A stretch of DNA of 40,733 bases from the NCBI GenBank assembly GCA_006226415.1, contig SBGZ01000065.1, forward strand, positions 1 through 40,733, written 5' to 3'. The notes beneath the pieces were generated by a model. The model was not told the origin of the DNA. It worked only from the letters and a program-made list of their open reading frames with translations, and made no database searches. Shown piece by piece: positions 6,326 through 17,231 of the stretch. The stretch comes from Alphaproteobacteria bacterium (GTDB taxonomy: Bacteria > Pseudomonadota > Alphaproteobacteria > M2410). Each line of letters opens with the position of its first letter. Within the stretch, counting starts at the first letter, position 1. Both the position numbers and the translations under genes were made by a program.

Positions 6326-7687
6326 TTAGTAGGCGCATTCCTTGAAAATCGGGTCGATGTCACCGCCCCAGGGCCCATGAAAGGCCTCCAACAAAACCTC
6401 CGCAGGCGTGCGCCCACTGATGGCGACCTCCTTCAGAGTATTGAGGAAATGCACTTCATTGCCGCCAGAACTGTCGAGCGCCCCCCGAGCCTCAAGACCG
6501 CTGGTGGCAATCTCCAGGACGTCTCGCGCCAGATCCTGGACAGACCGCCCGCGAATTTTTGCCGCCAGTCCCTCTTGGGGCACAGCATCGCGCAGCGCCT
6601 GCCGCTCTTCCTGCTTCCAGTCCTTCACCATGTCATAGGCCGCATCAAGTGCGTCCTGATGATAAAACAGCCCGACCCAAAGTGCGGGCAGCGCGCAAAT
6701 CTTCGCCCAAGGCCCCCCGTCGGTGCCGCGCACTTCCATGAACTGTTTAATCCGCACTTCCGGGAAAATGGTCGTCAGGTGATCTGCCCAGTCCGACAGC
6801 GTTGGCATCTCCCCTTCAAAGCCTTTCAGATTTCCAGCAAGAAAATCACGAAAGCTGAGCCCGGTCACATCGTGGTACACACCCTCGCGGTAGACAAAAT
6901 ACATCGGCACATCGAGCGCATAATCCACATAAGCCTCAAAGCCAAAGCCCTCCTCGAAGACGAAGGGCAGCATGCCGGTACGGTTTTTGTCCACGTCCTT
7001 CCACATCTCTGAGCGATAGGAAAGGAAGCCATTGGGCTTGCCTTCCAGGAAAGGCGAATTGGCAAACAGCGCTGTTGCCACCGGCTGCAACGCCAGCCCG
7101 ACACGGAATTTTTTCACCATGTCAGCTTCTGAACCAAAATCGAGATTGGTCTGAATGGTGCAGGATCGAAACATCATGTCGAGGCCGCGCGTACCCACTT
7201 TGGGCATATAATTGCGCATGATCTGGTACCGCCCCTTGGGCATCATCGGTGTTTCGTCCAAAGTCCACTTCGGCGAAATACCGAGACCCAAAAACCCCGC
7301 GCCAATTTCATCAGCCACTTCGCGCACTTGGGCCAGGTGCGTGTGCACCTCATCGCAGGTTTGATGAATGGTTTGAAGCGGCGCGCCTGATAGCTCAAAT
7401 TGTCCGCCGGGCTCAAGACTGATCGAGGCGCCATTCATGGTGAGGCCAATAATATTGCCCCCCTCCATCACCGGCTGCCAGCCAAAGCGCTGCATGCCTT
7501 CCAGCATCGCCTTGATACCGCGCGGGCCTTCATACTCAAGCGGGGTCAGCGTGTCCGTGTGGAAACCGAACTTTTCATGTTCGGTCCCGATCAGCCATTT
7601 GTCTTTGCCTTTGCAGCCCTTCTCCAGGAAGGCCACCAGGTCGTCACGGGACTCTATAAGCCCGCCGCCGGTTTGCGGTACTGACAT
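6326..7687 (-). CDS. gshA: Glutamate-cysteine ligase
   Basis: A 453-residue enzyme making gamma-glutamylcysteine from glutamate, cysteine and ATP, the first step of glutathione synthesis. It belongs to the plant/alphaproteobacterial GCL class: [10 protein letters not shown] at residues 33-42, MEGGNIIGL and [14 protein letters not shown] in the ATP/glutamate site, [16 protein letters not shown] near 180, and [10 protein letters not shown] near 320. The ATG at 7687 is preceded by GGAGGACC, a good ribosome binding site. Convergent or tandem partners are not obvious: msrP lies 156 bp downstream on the same strand after a repeat, and rsmE lies 151 bp upstream. Confidence 0.95.
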   Translation of the reverse strand: MSVPQTGGGLIESRDDLVAFLEKGCKGKDKWLIGTEHEKFGFHTDTLTPLEYEGPRGIKAMLEGMQRFGWQPVMEGGNIIGLTMNGASISLEPGGQFELSGAPLQTIHQTCDEVHTHLAQVREVADEIGAGFLGLGISPKWTLDETPMMPKGRYQIMRNYMPKVGTRGLDMMFRSCTIQTNLDFGSEADMVKKFRVGLALQPVATALFANSPFLEGKPNGFLSYRSEMWKDVDKNRTGMLPFVFEEGFGFEAYVDYALDVPMYFVYREGVYHDVTGLSFRDFLAGNLKGFEGEMPTLSDWADHLTTIFPEVRIKQFMEVRGTDGGPWAKICALPALWVGLFYHQDALDAAYDMVKDWKQEERQALRDAVPQEGLAAKIRGRSVQDLARDVLEIATSGLEARGALDSSGGNEVHFLNTLKEVAISGRTPAEVLLEAFHGPWGGDIDPIFKECAY

Positions 7688-7838
7688 TTAGGGGTCCTCC
7701 GGAGGGCGTCCCCGCAGAGGCGCCAGATTGATTCGACAAAGGGCATTTAAAGGCGAAGCTGCGAGGTGGATCAATACCCTTCACGGAAAAGTGGTCAATT
7801 GCACCAGATCCACAGAAAATCTCCGGACAATAGAGGGA

Positions 7839-8591
7839 TCAGAGGTCGCCGTTCACGCTTTGCCAGATGGTGAGGGCCGCCATAGCTGCCGTTTCCGCCC
7901 GCATAATGCGCGGCCCCAGGCCCACCGCCACAGCCCCGTCAAAACCGCGAAGACGGGCCCGCTCGCCTTCTGAAAAGCCCCCTTCCGGCCCGATCAACAG
8001 GGCTGCGGGCGCAGATCCTTGCCCCTCCTCCAACACTTCGCGCAGAGCCGGGACACCGCCTGCCTCATCGCAAAAGAGGAGGCTTCGCTCCCCCGGCCAT
8101 TGATCCAGCAAGTCCGCCAGCCGCGCGAGCGGGCGAATGTCGGGCAAGGAGAGCCGTCCCGACTGCTCCGCCGCTTCAATCGCTTGGGCCCGCATCCGTT
8201 CTTCGTTGACCCGCCCCTGATTGGTATATTCCGTCACCACCGGCTGCAAAATGGCAGCGCCAAGCTCCACCGCCTTTTGCACCAAAAAGTCCATCGGCGT
8301 TTTTTTCAGAACCGCGAAGACCAGCATCACATCCGGCACTTCAGCTTGGGCCCGCATGGGGCGGACGAGCCGCGCGGTGACTTCGCGCTTGCCAACGGTT
8401 TCGAGCGCAGCCAGCCACTCTCCGTCCCGGCCATTGAAGACCAGGACCGTATCGCCCGCCTTTTGCCGCATGACATGCACAAGATAATGCACTTGCCCCT
8501 TGTCAAATTGGATCAGCGCGCCCTCGCTCATATCCGCGCCGACGAAGAGGCGGATCTTGGCGAAATCAAATGTTGCGTCAGGGCTCGACAT
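7839..8591 (-). CDS. rsmE: 16S rRNA (uracil(1498)-N(3))-methyltransferase
   Basis: A 250-residue SPOUT-class enzyme that methylates U1498 of 16S rRNA using S-adenosylmethionine. The knot motifs are plain: LLIGPEGGFSEGE at 198-210 and LGPRIMRAETA at 225-235. The N-terminal PUA-like part (RLFVGADMSEGALIQFDKGQVHYLVHVMR) is also typical. Length is normal. The gene is divergent from ubiA, whose ATG lies 57 bp away, so the two share a promoter region. The rsmE-ubiA-gshA neighbourhood is one I associate with alphaproteobacteria. Confidence 0.95.
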   Translation of the reverse strand: MSSPDATFDFAKIRLFVGADMSEGALIQFDKGQVHYLVHVMRQKAGDTVLVFNGRDGEWLAALETVGKREVTARLVRPMRAQAEVPDVMLVFAVLKKTPMDFLVQKAVELGAAILQPVVTEYTNQGRVNEERMRAQAIEAAEQSGRLSLPDIRPLARLADLLDQWPGERSLLFCDEAGGVPALREVLEEGQGSAPAALLIGPEGGFSEGERARLRGFDGAVAVGLGPRIMRAETAAMAALTIWQSVNGDL

Positions 8592-8648
8592 AGGGCGCGG
8601 CTTGGGTTTCTCTTGAAAGATGATTCTGATGCAAGCACTTTAAGACAG

Positions 8649-9593
8649 ATGAGCGACAGCCCAAACCCTTCAAATGACATCCGTGTGGCCGATGCCGCGG
8701 CGGCCAACTGGGTCGACACCCATGCCCCGGTCTGGGCGCGGCCCTATTTGCGTCTTGCCCGCGCGGATCGCCCCATCGGCACCTGGCTATTGCTCATCCC
8801 CTCCTGGTGGGGGCTTGCCTGGGCCACCGTCAGTCAGCACGGCAGCTGGACCTCCTTTGGTATCTACGCGGCGCTCTTCGCCCTCGGCGCCTTTGTCATG
8901 CGCGGCGCCGGCTGTACCTACAACGATATTGTCGACCGGGACTTTGACGCCAAAGTGGAACGCACCAGATCCCGTCCCATCCCCGCCGGACAAGTCTCTG
9001 TGACCCAGGCTTGGGTGTTTCTTTTTGCCCAGGCGTTTGTCGGCCTTGCGGTGCTTCTCACCCTGTCGCCCTTCGCCATCAAACTCGGTCTCGCATCGCT
9101 CGTCCTCGTTGCCATCTATCCCTTCATGAAACGCGTCACCTATTGGCCGCAGGCCTGGCTCGGCCTCACCTTCAATTGGGGCGTGCTCATGGGATATGCG
9201 GCCCTCACCAACACACTAACCCTGACGCCGCTTCTCGTTTACCTCGGTGCCATCTTCTGGACCCTCGGCTACGACACCATCTACGCCCATCAGGACAAGG
9301 AAGACGACGCCTTCGTCGGCGTTAAGTCGACCGCCCTCAAATTTGGCGAAAGCACCCGCCTCTGGCTCTATGTCTTCTACGGCATGACAGCCCTTTGCCT
9401 CTTTGTTGCCGGCATGATCGCCAACTTCGGCACGCTCTATTTTCTCGGCCTCGGCCTCGGCGCGGTCCACCTCTTCCGGCAAGTGAAGGGCTTGAACACC
9501 AAAGACAGTACGGCGTGCCTTGAAACCTTCAAGTCGAACCGCGATTTTGGATATGTAGTTTTGGCAGCGATTTTGGTCGCGGGGATGCTTTAA
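8649..9593 (+). CDS. ubiA: 4-hydroxybenzoate octaprenyltransferase
   Basis: A 314-residue integral membrane prenyltransferase attaching the polyprenyl tail to 4-hydroxybenzoate in ubiquinone synthesis. Both aspartate-rich motifs are present: NDIVDRDFD at residues 92-100 and GYDTIYAHQDKEDD at 207-220. Several hydrophobic segments lie between and after them. The reading frame stays open far upstream through the antisense of rsmE, but the ATG at 8649 gives the family's normal N-terminus (about 30 residues before RPYLRLARADRPIG) and is the sensible start. No strong ribosome binding site is seen. ubiD-like and ubiK genes lie elsewhere in the window. Confidence 0.95.
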   Translation: MSDSPNPSNDIRVADAAAANWVDTHAPVWARPYLRLARADRPIGTWLLLIPSWWGLAWATVSQHGSWTSFGIYAALFALGAFVMRGAGCTYNDIVDRDFDAKVERTRSRPIPAGQVSVTQAWVFLFAQAFVGLAVLLTLSPFAIKLGLASLVLVAIYPFMKRVTYWPQAWLGLTFNWGVLMGYAALTNTLTLTPLLVYLGAIFWTLGYDTIYAHQDKEDDAFVGVKSTALKFGESTRLWLYVFYGMTALCLFVAGMIANFGTLYFLGLGLGAVHLFRQVKGLNTKDSTACLETFKSNRDFGYVVLAAILVAGML

Positions 9594-9635
9594 ATCACGG
9601 TATCCACAGGCTTGACCCGGACTTAAAATCTAAGT

Positions 9636-9715
9636 GTTCCCCCGCGCAGGCGGGGGTCCAGAGCAACTAGGCAAGGCACCATTGGCGGCCCCTGGGTCCC
9701 CGCCTCCGCGGGGAC
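9636..9715. repeat. Pair of GC-rich palindromic repeats
   Basis: Two hairpins, the first with CCCCCGC/GCGGGGG-type arms at about 9636-9660 and the second, GTCCCCGCCTCCGCGGGGAC, at 9696-9715, are separated by about 36 bp. The outward-running bases (GTCCAGAG and CCTGGGTC) recur in the other pairs of the window (23952-24030, 27874-28013, 12375-12458). They behave as a BIME-like pair of REP elements between ubiA and the desaturase gene. Confidence 0.8.
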
Positions 9716-9793
9716 ACGTCAATTATTACCGGTGGGAATATGCGTTGACCTCCCGCCCTCTTCCACCCCACAATTGGCGGAAAAGAGGAAACC

Positions 9794-10780
9794 ATGAGCA
9801 AAGCCGGAAGATATCTCTCTTTAGAGGAATCCCGCTGGGTCGCTGAGCGCTCCGACTGGAAAGGCGCAGCTCTGGTCGCCCATGCCTGGGCGCTCATCTT
9901 TGGCGCCATGGCACTCTTTTTCTATTGGCCGAACCCGCTGACTTTCATCGCCGCGCTCATGGTCATCGGCGGTCGCCAGCTCGGGCTTGCCATTCTCATG
10001 CATGACGGCGCCCACGGAATTCTCTTTAAAACCCGCAAGATCAACGATGTCGTGAGTCAATGGCTGTGCGCCTTTCCTGTCTTCAGCGAAACCTGGTCCT
10101 ACCGAAACTATCACTTGAAACACCACCGCTTTACACAGACCGAAAAAGACCCGGACCTGTCGCTGTCCGCGCCTTTCCCGATCACCAAGGAAAGTCTGCG
10201 CCGCAAAATCATACGTGACCTGACTGGCCAGACCGCCTTGAAGCAGCGCCGGGCACAGCTGCGCGCCGCTCTTGGCAGGCCGGATTGGCCATTTGAAAAA
10301 CGCGCGAAGTTTTTCGTCTCCAAGCTTGGCGGCGCCATCCTGGTCAATCTGATCCTGCTCGCCATCTTGAGCCTCTGGGGCCACCCCTTCGCCTATCTCT
10401 ATCTTTGGGTTCTACCGTTTGCCACCTGGCATCAGCTCATCATCCGCATCCGCAACATCGGCGAACATGCGGTGGTGCCGGACCATCAGGATATCTTCAT
10501 GAATGCGCGCACCACCAAGGCCGGCTGGCTCATGCGCACCCTTCTCGCGCCTTACTATGTCAACTACCACGCCGAACATCACATGATGATGTATGTGCCC
10601 TGTTACCATCTGCCCCGCGCCCATGAGCTTTTGCGCCGCAAGGGCTATCACGAACAAATGACCATCGCCCCCTCCTACCGTGAGGTATTGCGCATCGCCA
10701 CTTCCGCCGACAACGACAATAATCGAGGCTCCGGCAAGGGCGCGCACGTGGGCATGAATTTCATCGACCACAGCGCTTGA
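9794..10780 (+). CDS. Fatty acid desaturase family protein
   Basis: A 328-residue membrane di-iron protein. Three histidine clusters bind the iron pair: MHDGAH (H70, H74), YHLKHH (H107, H110, H111) and NYHAEHH near residues 257-263, with an extra NIGEH near 222. Hydrophobic segments lie at about 28-65 and 178-215. The spacing is that of the desaturase/hydroxylase superfamily acting on membrane acyl lipids or related hydrophobic substrates; substrate and regiospecificity cannot be told from sequence. It sits between ubiA and a ubiD-like gene, 60 bp before the latter. The start is chosen at ATG 9794, preceded by GGAAACC after AAAGAGG. Confidence 0.88.
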   Translation: MSKAGRYLSLEESRWVAERSDWKGAALVAHAWALIFGAMALFFYWPNPLTFIAALMVIGGRQLGLAILMHDGAHGILFKTRKINDVVSQWLCAFPVFSETWSYRNYHLKHHRFTQTEKDPDLSLSAPFPITKESLRRKIIRDLTGQTALKQRRAQLRAALGRPDWPFEKRAKFFVSKLGGAILVNLILLAILSLWGHPFAYLYLWVLPFATWHQLIIRIRNIGEHAVVPDHQDIFMNARTTKAGWLMRTLLAPYYVNYHAEHHMMMYVPCYHLPRAHELLRRKGYHEQMTIAPSYREVLRIATSADNDNNRGSGKGAHVGMNFIDHSA

Positions 10781-10839
10781 CCTTGCCACCCGGCGGGCTA
10801 AGTTGAGGCAACATCCATTCCGCGCCGAGAGGGTTCCTT

Positions 10840-12363
10840 TTGTCCTACAAATCCTTGCGTGATTTTATCGACCGGCTCGAGGCCGCAGGCGAACTCGTCC
10901 GCGTCAGCACGCCTGTTTCCACCTATCTGGAAATGACCGAGATCGGCACCCGCCTGATTGCCGAGGGCGGCCCAGCGGTGCTCATTGAAAATCCGGTGGA
11001 CGAAAATGGCGCGCCTTTGGGCATGCCGGTGCTCATCAACCTTTTCGGTACTGTGAAACGTGTCGCCATGGCGGTGACCATGGGAAACGAAGAGCGCACC
11101 AAGGCAGAAGAACTGCGCACGGTCGGTGAGGCCATGGCCTTCCTGCGTCAGCCCGAGCCGCCGCAGGGGGTCAAACAAGCCCTCTCCATGGCGCCGCTCC
11201 TCAAAACCGTGCTCACCATGAAGCCGAAGACGGTAACCGCCGCGCCAGCCCAGGAAGTGGTCCTGACCGGCGACGATATCGACCTCGGCCAATTACCGGT
11301 GCAAACCTGCTGGCCCGGTGAGCCCGCGCCGCTCATCACCTGGCCGCTGGTCGTCACCAAGGGTCCTTCCGAGGCCCGCGAGGATAATTTCAATCTCGGC
11401 ATCTACCGGATGCAGGTTTTGAACAAAAACCAAACCATCATGCGCTGGCTGAAACATCGCGGCGGCGCCCAGCACCATGCCCGCTGGGGCAAGGATCACG
11501 CCGAACCCCTGCCCGCCGCCGCCGTCATTGGCGCCGACCCGGGCACCATTCTCGCCGCCGTTACCCCCGTGCCGGAAACCCTGTCGGAATATCAATTCGG
11601 CGGCCTCCTGCGTGGCCGCAAGGTCGAGCTCGTTGATTGCATAACCCAACCCCTCAAAGTTCCCGCCGAAGCGGAGATCGTGCTCGAGGGCCATGTCTCC
11701 CTCACCGATTACCGCGATGAGGGTCCCTACGGCGACCACACCGGTTATTACAACTCCGTCGAGCCCTTCCCGGTCTTTACCGTCACCGCCATCACCCGGC
11801 GGCAGAACCCGATTTATTTGTCGACCTACACCGGCCGCCCGCCAGATGAGCCGAGCGTGCTCGGCGAAGCCCTCAACGAGGTTTTCATTCCGCTCTTGCA
11901 ACAACAGTTTCCGGAGATCACCGACTTCTGGCTACCGCCGGAGGGCTGTTCTTATCGCATCGCGGTCATTTCCATGAAAAAGGCCTTCGCCGGTCACGCC
12001 AAGCGCGTGATGATGGGAGCCTGGTCATTCCTGCGCCAATTTATGTACACCAAATGGATCATCGTGGTGGACGACGATATCAACGCGCGCGACTGGAAGG
12101 ATGTCATGTGGGCCATCAGCACACGGATGGATCCGGCGCGCGACATTACTCTCATTGAAAACACACCGATTGATTATCTGGATTTCGCCTCCCCCGAAAG
12201 TGGCCTTGGCTCCAAGATCGGCCTCGACGCGACCAATAAAATGGGCAGCGAAACCACCCGCGAATGGGGCCGCAAGATCGCCATGGACGATGAGGTCGTT
12301 CGCAAAATCGACACGCTTTGGAATGACCTGGGCCTGCCGGGCTCCGGCAAGAGTGTTTGGTAA
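10840..12363 (+). CDS. ubiD: UbiD family decarboxylase
   Basis: A 507-residue member of the UbiD family, prenylated-FMN-dependent (de)carboxylases; in ubiquinone synthesis UbiD removes the carboxylate of 4-hydroxy-3-polyprenylbenzoate. Characteristic stretches are [20 protein letters not shown] near residue 148, [21 protein letters not shown] near 188, [25 protein letters not shown] near 284 and a C-terminal [15 protein letters not shown]. The start is a TTG at 10840 preceded by GAGAGGG; no ATG lies before residue 29. Its partner UbiX, which makes the flavin cofactor, is not in the window. Some UbiD relatives act on other aromatic acids, but proximity to ubiA favours the ubiquinone role. Confidence 0.9.
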   Translation: MSYKSLRDFIDRLEAAGELVRVSTPVSTYLEMTEIGTRLIAEGGPAVLIENPVDENGAPLGMPVLINLFGTVKRVAMAVTMGNEERTKAEELRTVGEAMAFLRQPEPPQGVKQALSMAPLLKTVLTMKPKTVTAAPAQEVVLTGDDIDLGQLPVQTCWPGEPAPLITWPLVVTKGPSEAREDNFNLGIYRMQVLNKNQTIMRWLKHRGGAQHHARWGKDHAEPLPAAAVIGADPGTILAAVTPVPETLSEYQFGGLLRGRKVELVDCITQPLKVPAEAEIVLEGHVSLTDYRDEGPYGDHTGYYNSVEPFPVFTVTAITRRQNPIYLSTYTGRPPDEPSVLGEALNEVFIPLLQQQFPEITDFWLPPEGCSYRIAVISMKKAFAGHAKRVMMGAWSFLRQFMYTKWIIVVDDDINARDWKDVMWAISTRMDPARDITLIENTPIDYLDFASPESGLGSKIGLDATNKMGSETTREWGRKIAMDDEVVRKIDTLWNDLGLPGSGKSVW

Positions 12364-12374
12364 CGCCGCCGTCA

Positions 12375-12458
12375 TCCCGTGGCTTGACCACGGGACCCAG
12401 GGGCGACACACTTATGCAATACCGACTTGCTCTGGATTCCGCGATCAAGTCGCGGAAT
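12375..12458. repeat. Pair of palindromic repeats after ubiD
   Basis: TCCCGTGGCTTGACCACGGGA (12375 onward) and ATTCCGCGATCAAGTCGCGGAAT (12436-12458) are two hairpins, with GACCCAG and TCTGG on the facing sides. They form the same kind of REP pair as at 9636, though the arm sequences differ. The second hairpin overlaps the in-frame upstream extension of the next gene, arguing that this gene starts after it. A further relative (TCCCGCGACTTGATCGCG) follows that gene at about 12820-12838. Confidence 0.75.
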
Positions 12459-12486
12459 GACACTTTTCAAATCTGGGAGGACCCGC

Positions 12487-12807
12487 TTGGGCATCATCGT
12501 TATTGCGCACTACCGACCACATGAAGGTCAAAAGGAAGCTTTCATTGACCTCATCCGCGAGCACCAAAAGGCGCTGCGCGCCTCCGGCCTGATCACTGAT
12601 CGCGAGTTCATTGAAATGGAAGCCTCGGACGGCACTTTACTCGAACTCTTTGAGTGGAAATCGGAAGAGGACAGCCGCGCCGCTCACGACAACTCGGCGA
12701 TCCAGGATGTTTGGCGCCGCATGGGCGAGATTGGCGCCTTCCCGGTCGCTAACGAACTTGTCGAGTATCAGGCACCCTTCTCGCATTTTACGCCAAAAGA
12801 ATATTAG
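12487..12807 (+). CDS. Small ABM/dimeric alpha-beta barrel-like protein
   Basis: A 106-residue protein starting at TTG 12487 with GGGAGG 7 nt upstream. The frame is open further upstream to an ATG at 12427, but that extension translates a palindromic repeat and is rejected. The sequence (IIVIAHYRPHEGQKEAFIDLIREHQKAL, then FIEMEASDGTLLELFEWKS, then HDNSAIQDVWRRMGEI) has the strand-helix-strand layout of the dimeric ferredoxin-like (antibiotic biosynthesis monooxygenase/DABB) fold. No catalytic residue can be named and function is unknown. It stands alone between repeats. Confidence 0.72.
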   Translation: MGIIVIAHYRPHEGQKEAFIDLIREHQKALRASGLITDREFIEMEASDGTLLELFEWKSEEDSRAAHDNSAIQDVWRRMGEIGAFPVANELVEYQAPFSHFTPKEY

Positions 12808-12844
12808 AAATCGGGTGTCATCCCGCGACTTGATCGCGTAATTA

Positions 12845-12884
12845 TGTCCCCATAATTACTGTCCCCATAATTACCCATAATTAC
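12845..12884. repeat. Tandem 15-bp repeat TGTCCCCATAATTAC
   Basis: The unit TGTCCCCATAATTAC stands at 12845-12859 and 12860-12874, followed by a partial copy CCATAATTAC at 12875-12884; it is preceded by TAATTA. The core GTCCCC with flanking AATTA resembles intergenic repeats linked in other genomes to Y1 (REP-associated) transposases; no such gene is in this window. Confidence 0.8.
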
Positions 12885-12949
12885 AGGTATGTAACCCCGG
12901 GTTTGTCCGGGGATACCGTTTATTCAAACACCACTAAGTAAAATCCTAA

Positions 12950-13021
12950 GCGGTCGACGGACCGCCGGGCGAAAGCCCGCCCTCGCGGAGCCGGTGGCCG
13001 CAAGGCCGCTCGGCGTGAGCG
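12950..13021 (-). repeat. Structured stop-codon-proximal element, copy 1
   Basis: Abuts the TAG stop (13022-13024) of the aspartate aminotransferase gene. In plus orientation it reads GCGGTC-GACG-GACCGC hairpin, then CGGGC-GAAA-GCCCG hairpin (12966-12979), then GCGGA, then a two-part stem GCCG.g.TGGCC-gcaa-GGCCG.ct.CGGC, then GTGAGCG (13015-13021). The same order is found at 24065-24136 and, without the first hairpin, at 28108-28164, with changed but still complementary stems. Confidence 0.8.
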
Positions 13022-14248
<1,227 letters not shown>

Positions 14249-14439
14249 TTATCATTGGCCTTCCCATACGATGAAAGGCGCGGCGGCGCAATTGCTCACC
14301 CGCAGTGAGCCCCAAAAAATCTGCCTCCAAATTGCCCAGAAATGACCTTGCCCCGCCGCAAAACTGCCGAAGCACCGACACATTGACCTCCTATCTCTTT
14401 AAGTGTCGCTGGGGACCGCACATTGGTAATAGGTAAATC

Positions 14440-14592
14440 ATGGTCCACTGCGTACAACCCCTGGCACTTCAGCCCCTTCGCTTTGTTCTTGTCTTTCTCC
14501 TTGGAGTCCTGGCGTTGGGACTAGCCCTCGGGTTGATAGCGGGCCTGGCCTATGCCAACCCTCTCCAGGTCCCCGGCGACACGCTCTTTTAA
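14440..14592 (+). CDS. Possible 50-residue single-span membrane protein
   Basis: A complete 51-codon frame giving a short polar start (MVHCVQPLALQPLR), one strongly hydrophobic segment at about 15-38 (leucine, glycine and alanine rich) and a short tail ending GDTLF. The upstream AGGTAAATC gives a modest ribosome binding site. A good intrinsic terminator follows 34 bp after the stop. No family is recognised. It could also be a signal peptide plus short mature peptide (AYA near 39-41 would be a cleavage site). Confidence 0.42.
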   Translation: MVHCVQPLALQPLRFVLVFLLGVLALGLALGLIAGLAYANPLQVPGDTLF

Positions 14593-14625
14593 GAGAGCTC
14601 CCTCCCTTGATAAGTTGCAGAACTT

Positions 14626-14664
14626 AAAAAGCCCCGCCTGAACTCTCAGACGGGGCTTCTTTTT
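14626..14664. terminator. Bidirectional intrinsic terminator
   Basis: AAGCCCCGCCTGA pairs with TCAGACGGGGCTT around a short ACTC loop (one mismatch), with an A-run before and a T-run after it. It sits between the plus-strand 50-residue gene and the minus-strand 41-residue gene and can end transcripts from both sides. Confidence 0.85.
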
Positions 14665-14695
14665 GAGATATCTTTAAAACGGCGAGATTTAAGGC

Positions 14696-14821
14696 TTAGT
14701 GGATGGCCGCAAAGGCGATCACAGCGGCCACCAGCCAGGCTCCAAGATTAAAGGCCAGGGCGACCATCAGCTCCGAGTTGATCATTTTTCTTTTTGTCTT
14801 TTGCTTATCCAGAAACGCCAT
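14696..14821 (-). CDS. Small membrane protein (41 residues)
   Basis: The frame is open upstream to 14956, but the ATG at 14819-14821 has AAAGGA 8 nt before it and begins a protein with a normal layout: basic start (MAFLDKQKTKRKM), then one hydrophobic helix from about residue 17 to the end (ELMVALAFNLGAWLVAAVIAF). No family is recognised. It ends 32 bp from the bidirectional terminator. Its 5' region is divergent from uvrB. Confidence 0.5.
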   Translation of the reverse strand: MAFLDKQKTKRKMINSELMVALAFNLGAWLVAAVIAFAAIH

Positions 14822-15000
14822 ACCAAATATCCTTTCCTCGAGCTTCAATATTGCCCCGAAATGAGACAAGTTTGCGGCTGAAACAGGGTTATTCGAAGAG
14901 TTGCAATCCACATGCCGCAGGCAGGTTTTCCCCAGTTTTCCACCGAAGATGGTCATCCACCTCTTCCCGAAGCCCCCTTTAACCCCCTATATAAGGCCCC

Positions 15001-17223
15001 ATGACCTCCGACATTGAATACAGTTCCGCCGAAACGAACGCCGCAGAGGGCCTTTCTGAGGCGCCGGCCGCCAATTTCGTGCCCCACCGCCCGGTGGCGC
15101 CGGAAAAAAGCGAGGGCGGCAAGCGCTTTGAACTGGTCTCCGAGTTTGAGCCGGCGGGCGATCAACCCGAAGCCATCAAGGAACTCGTTGCCGGTGTCCA
15201 AACGGGCGAGCGCGACCAGGTCCTTCTGGGTGTCACGGGCTCAGGCAAAACCTTCACCATGGCCAAGGTCATTGAAACCTGCCAGCGCCCGGCCTTGATT
15301 CTGGCCCCCAACAAAACCCTGGCCGCCCAGCTCTACGGAGAGTTCAAAAACTTCTTCCCGAACAATTCGGTGGAATATTTCGTCTCCTACTACGACTACT
15401 ACCAGCCCGAGGCCTATGTGCCGCGCACCGATACCTTCATTGAGAAGGAAAGCTCCATCAACGAGCAGATCGACCGCATGCGCCATGCCGCCACCCGCGC
15501 CGTGCTGGAGCGCGATGACGTGATCATCGTCGCTTCGGTTTCCTGCATCTATGGCATCGGCTCGGTTGAAACCTACACCGCCATGACCTTTTCGGTGAAA
15601 CCCGGTGACCGCATCGAGCGCAGTGACCTTTTGCGCGACCTGGTGGCCCTGCAATATCAGCGCAATGACATGGATTTCCATCGCGGCACCTTCCGGGTGC
15701 GCGGCGATGTGGTCGAGGTCTTCCCGGCTCACCTGGAAGATCGCGCCTGGCGCATCTCCCTCTTTGGTGACGAGGTAGAGGAAATCACAGAATTCGATCC
15801 CCTGACCGGCCAGAAGAGCGGCAAGCTGGAACAGATCAAGGTCTATGCCAACTCACACTATGTGACGCCGCGCCCGACCCTGCAGCAGGCCACCAAAGGC
15901 ATCAAGGTGGAGCTGCGCCAGCGCCTTGACGATCTGACCGCCCAGGGAAAGCTGCTCGAAGCCCAGCGCCTGGAACAGCGCACCAACTTCGATCTGGAAA
16001 TGATGGAAGCCACGGGCTCCTGTGCCGGCATCGAAAACTATTCGCGCTACCTCACCGGTCGCCAGCCTGGCGAGCCGCCGCCCACCCTCTTTGAATATCT
16101 GCCGGAAAACGCGCTCATCTTCTGCGACGAAAGCCATGTCTCCATCCCGCAGATCGGCGCCATGTATCGCGGCGACTTCCGCCGCAAGTCGACCCTGGCA
16201 GAATATGGCTTCCGTCTGCCCAGCTGCCTGGACAACCGGCCTCTCAAGTTTGAGGAATGGGACGCCATGCGTCCGCAAACCGTGGCGGTTTCGGCCACGC
16301 CTGGATCCTGGGAGCTTGACCAGACCGGCGGCGTGTTTGTTGAGCAAGTCATTCGCCCCACGGGACTAACCGACCCCGATATCTTCATCCGCCCCGCCAC
16401 CGATCAGGTCGACGATCTGCTGGCCGAATGCCGCGAGGTCGCCGCCAAGGGTCAGCGCGTTCTCGTCACCACCCTCACCAAACGCATGGCCGAAGACCTC
16501 ACCGAATACCTCCACGAGCAAGGCATTCGCGTGCGCTACATGCATTCTGATATCGATACTCTGGAGCGCATCGAAATCATCCGTGATTTGCGCCTTGGCG
16601 CCTTTGACGTGCTGATTGGCATTAACCTCCTGCGCGAAGGTCTCGACATCCCCGAATGCTCCCTCGTCGCCATTCTCGATGCCGACAAGGAAGGCTTCCT
16701 GCGTTCGGAAACCTCACTCGTTCAGACCATTGGCCGCGCCGCCCGGAACGTGGACGGCCGCGTTATTCTCTATGCGGATAAAATGACCGGCAGCATCGAT
16801 CGGTCTATTGCCGAGACCAACCGCCGCCGCGAAAAACAGGATGCCTATAATCAGGAACACGGCATTACACCTGAGTCGGTCCGCAAGAACATTGGCGACA
16901 TTCTCGACAGCGTCTACGAGCGCGATCATGTGATCGTCGATGCCGACACGGGAACCGGCAAGGGTAAGGGCAAAGGCAAACGTGATCTCATCGGTCATAA
17001 CCTGCAAGCCCATATCGCCGAACTGGAAAATCAGATGCGCGAGGCCGCCGCCGATCTGGAATTCGAGGAAGCCGCTCGCCTGCGCGACGAGGTCAAACGC
17101 TTACAGGCAACAGAACTTGCCATCGCCGACGATCCCTTCGCCCGCCAGAGCGCCATCGCGGCGGAAACCGGCGGCGACACGCCCCGCCGCCCGCGCAAAC
17201 CCCGCGGCCGCAAGGGACCGTAA
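15001..17223 (+). CDS. uvrB: Excinuclease ABC subunit UvrB
   Basis: A 740-residue DNA-damage-recognition helicase of nucleotide excision repair. The Walker A motif GVTGSGKT is at 77-84, the beta-hairpin [12 protein letters not shown] near 129-140, DEAD-like FCDESH near 375, helicase motif QTIGRAARN near 575, a basic GKGKGKGK linker near 652-660, and the UvrC-binding UVR domain ([26 protein letters not shown]) at about 672-697. It has a 40-residue polar N-terminal extension and a Pro/Arg-rich tail. No ribosome binding site precedes the ATG at 15001, so translation may be leaderless or begin further inside. A methyltransferase gene follows 9 bp downstream. Confidence 0.97.
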   Translation: MTSDIEYSSAETNAAEGLSEAPAANFVPHRPVAPEKSEGGKRFELVSEFEPAGDQPEAIKELVAGVQTGERDQVLLGVTGSGKTFTMAKVIETCQRPALILAPNKTLAAQLYGEFKNFFPNNSVEYFVSYYDYYQPEAYVPRTDTFIEKESSINEQIDRMRHAATRAVLERDDVIIVASVSCIYGIGSVETYTAMTFSVKPGDRIERSDLLRDLVALQYQRNDMDFHRGTFRVRGDVVEVFPAHLEDRAWRISLFGDEVEEITEFDPLTGQKSGKLEQIKVYANSHYVTPRPTLQQATKGIKVELRQRLDDLTAQGKLLEAQRLEQRTNFDLEMMEATGSCAGIENYSRYLTGRQPGEPPPTLFEYLPENALIFCDESHVSIPQIGAMYRGDFRRKSTLAEYGFRLPSCLDNRPLKFEEWDAMRPQTVAVSATPGSWELDQTGGVFVEQVIRPTGLTDPDIFIRPATDQVDDLLAECREVAAKGQRVLVTTLTKRMAEDLTEYLHEQGIRVRYMHSDIDTLERIEIIRDLRLGAFDVLIGINLLREGLDIPECSLVAILDADKEGFLRSETSLVQTIGRAARNVDGRVILYADKMTGSIDRSIAETNRRREKQDAYNQEHGITPESVRKNIGDILDSVYERDHVIVDADTGTGKGKGKGKRDLIGHNLQAHIAELENQMREAAADLEFEEAARLRDEVKRLQATELAIADDPFARQSAIAAETGGDTPRRPRKPRGRKGP

Positions 17224-17231
17224 AGATCAAC

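Noticed and set aside
8019-8648. N-terminal extension of ubiA through the rsmE antisense strand
   Set aside because: The extra 210 residues are the complement of rsmE; UbiA homologues start near 8649.
12427-12486. Upstream ATG start for the small ABM-like protein
   Set aside because: The added residues translate a palindromic repeat; TTG 12487 has GGGAGG at good distance.
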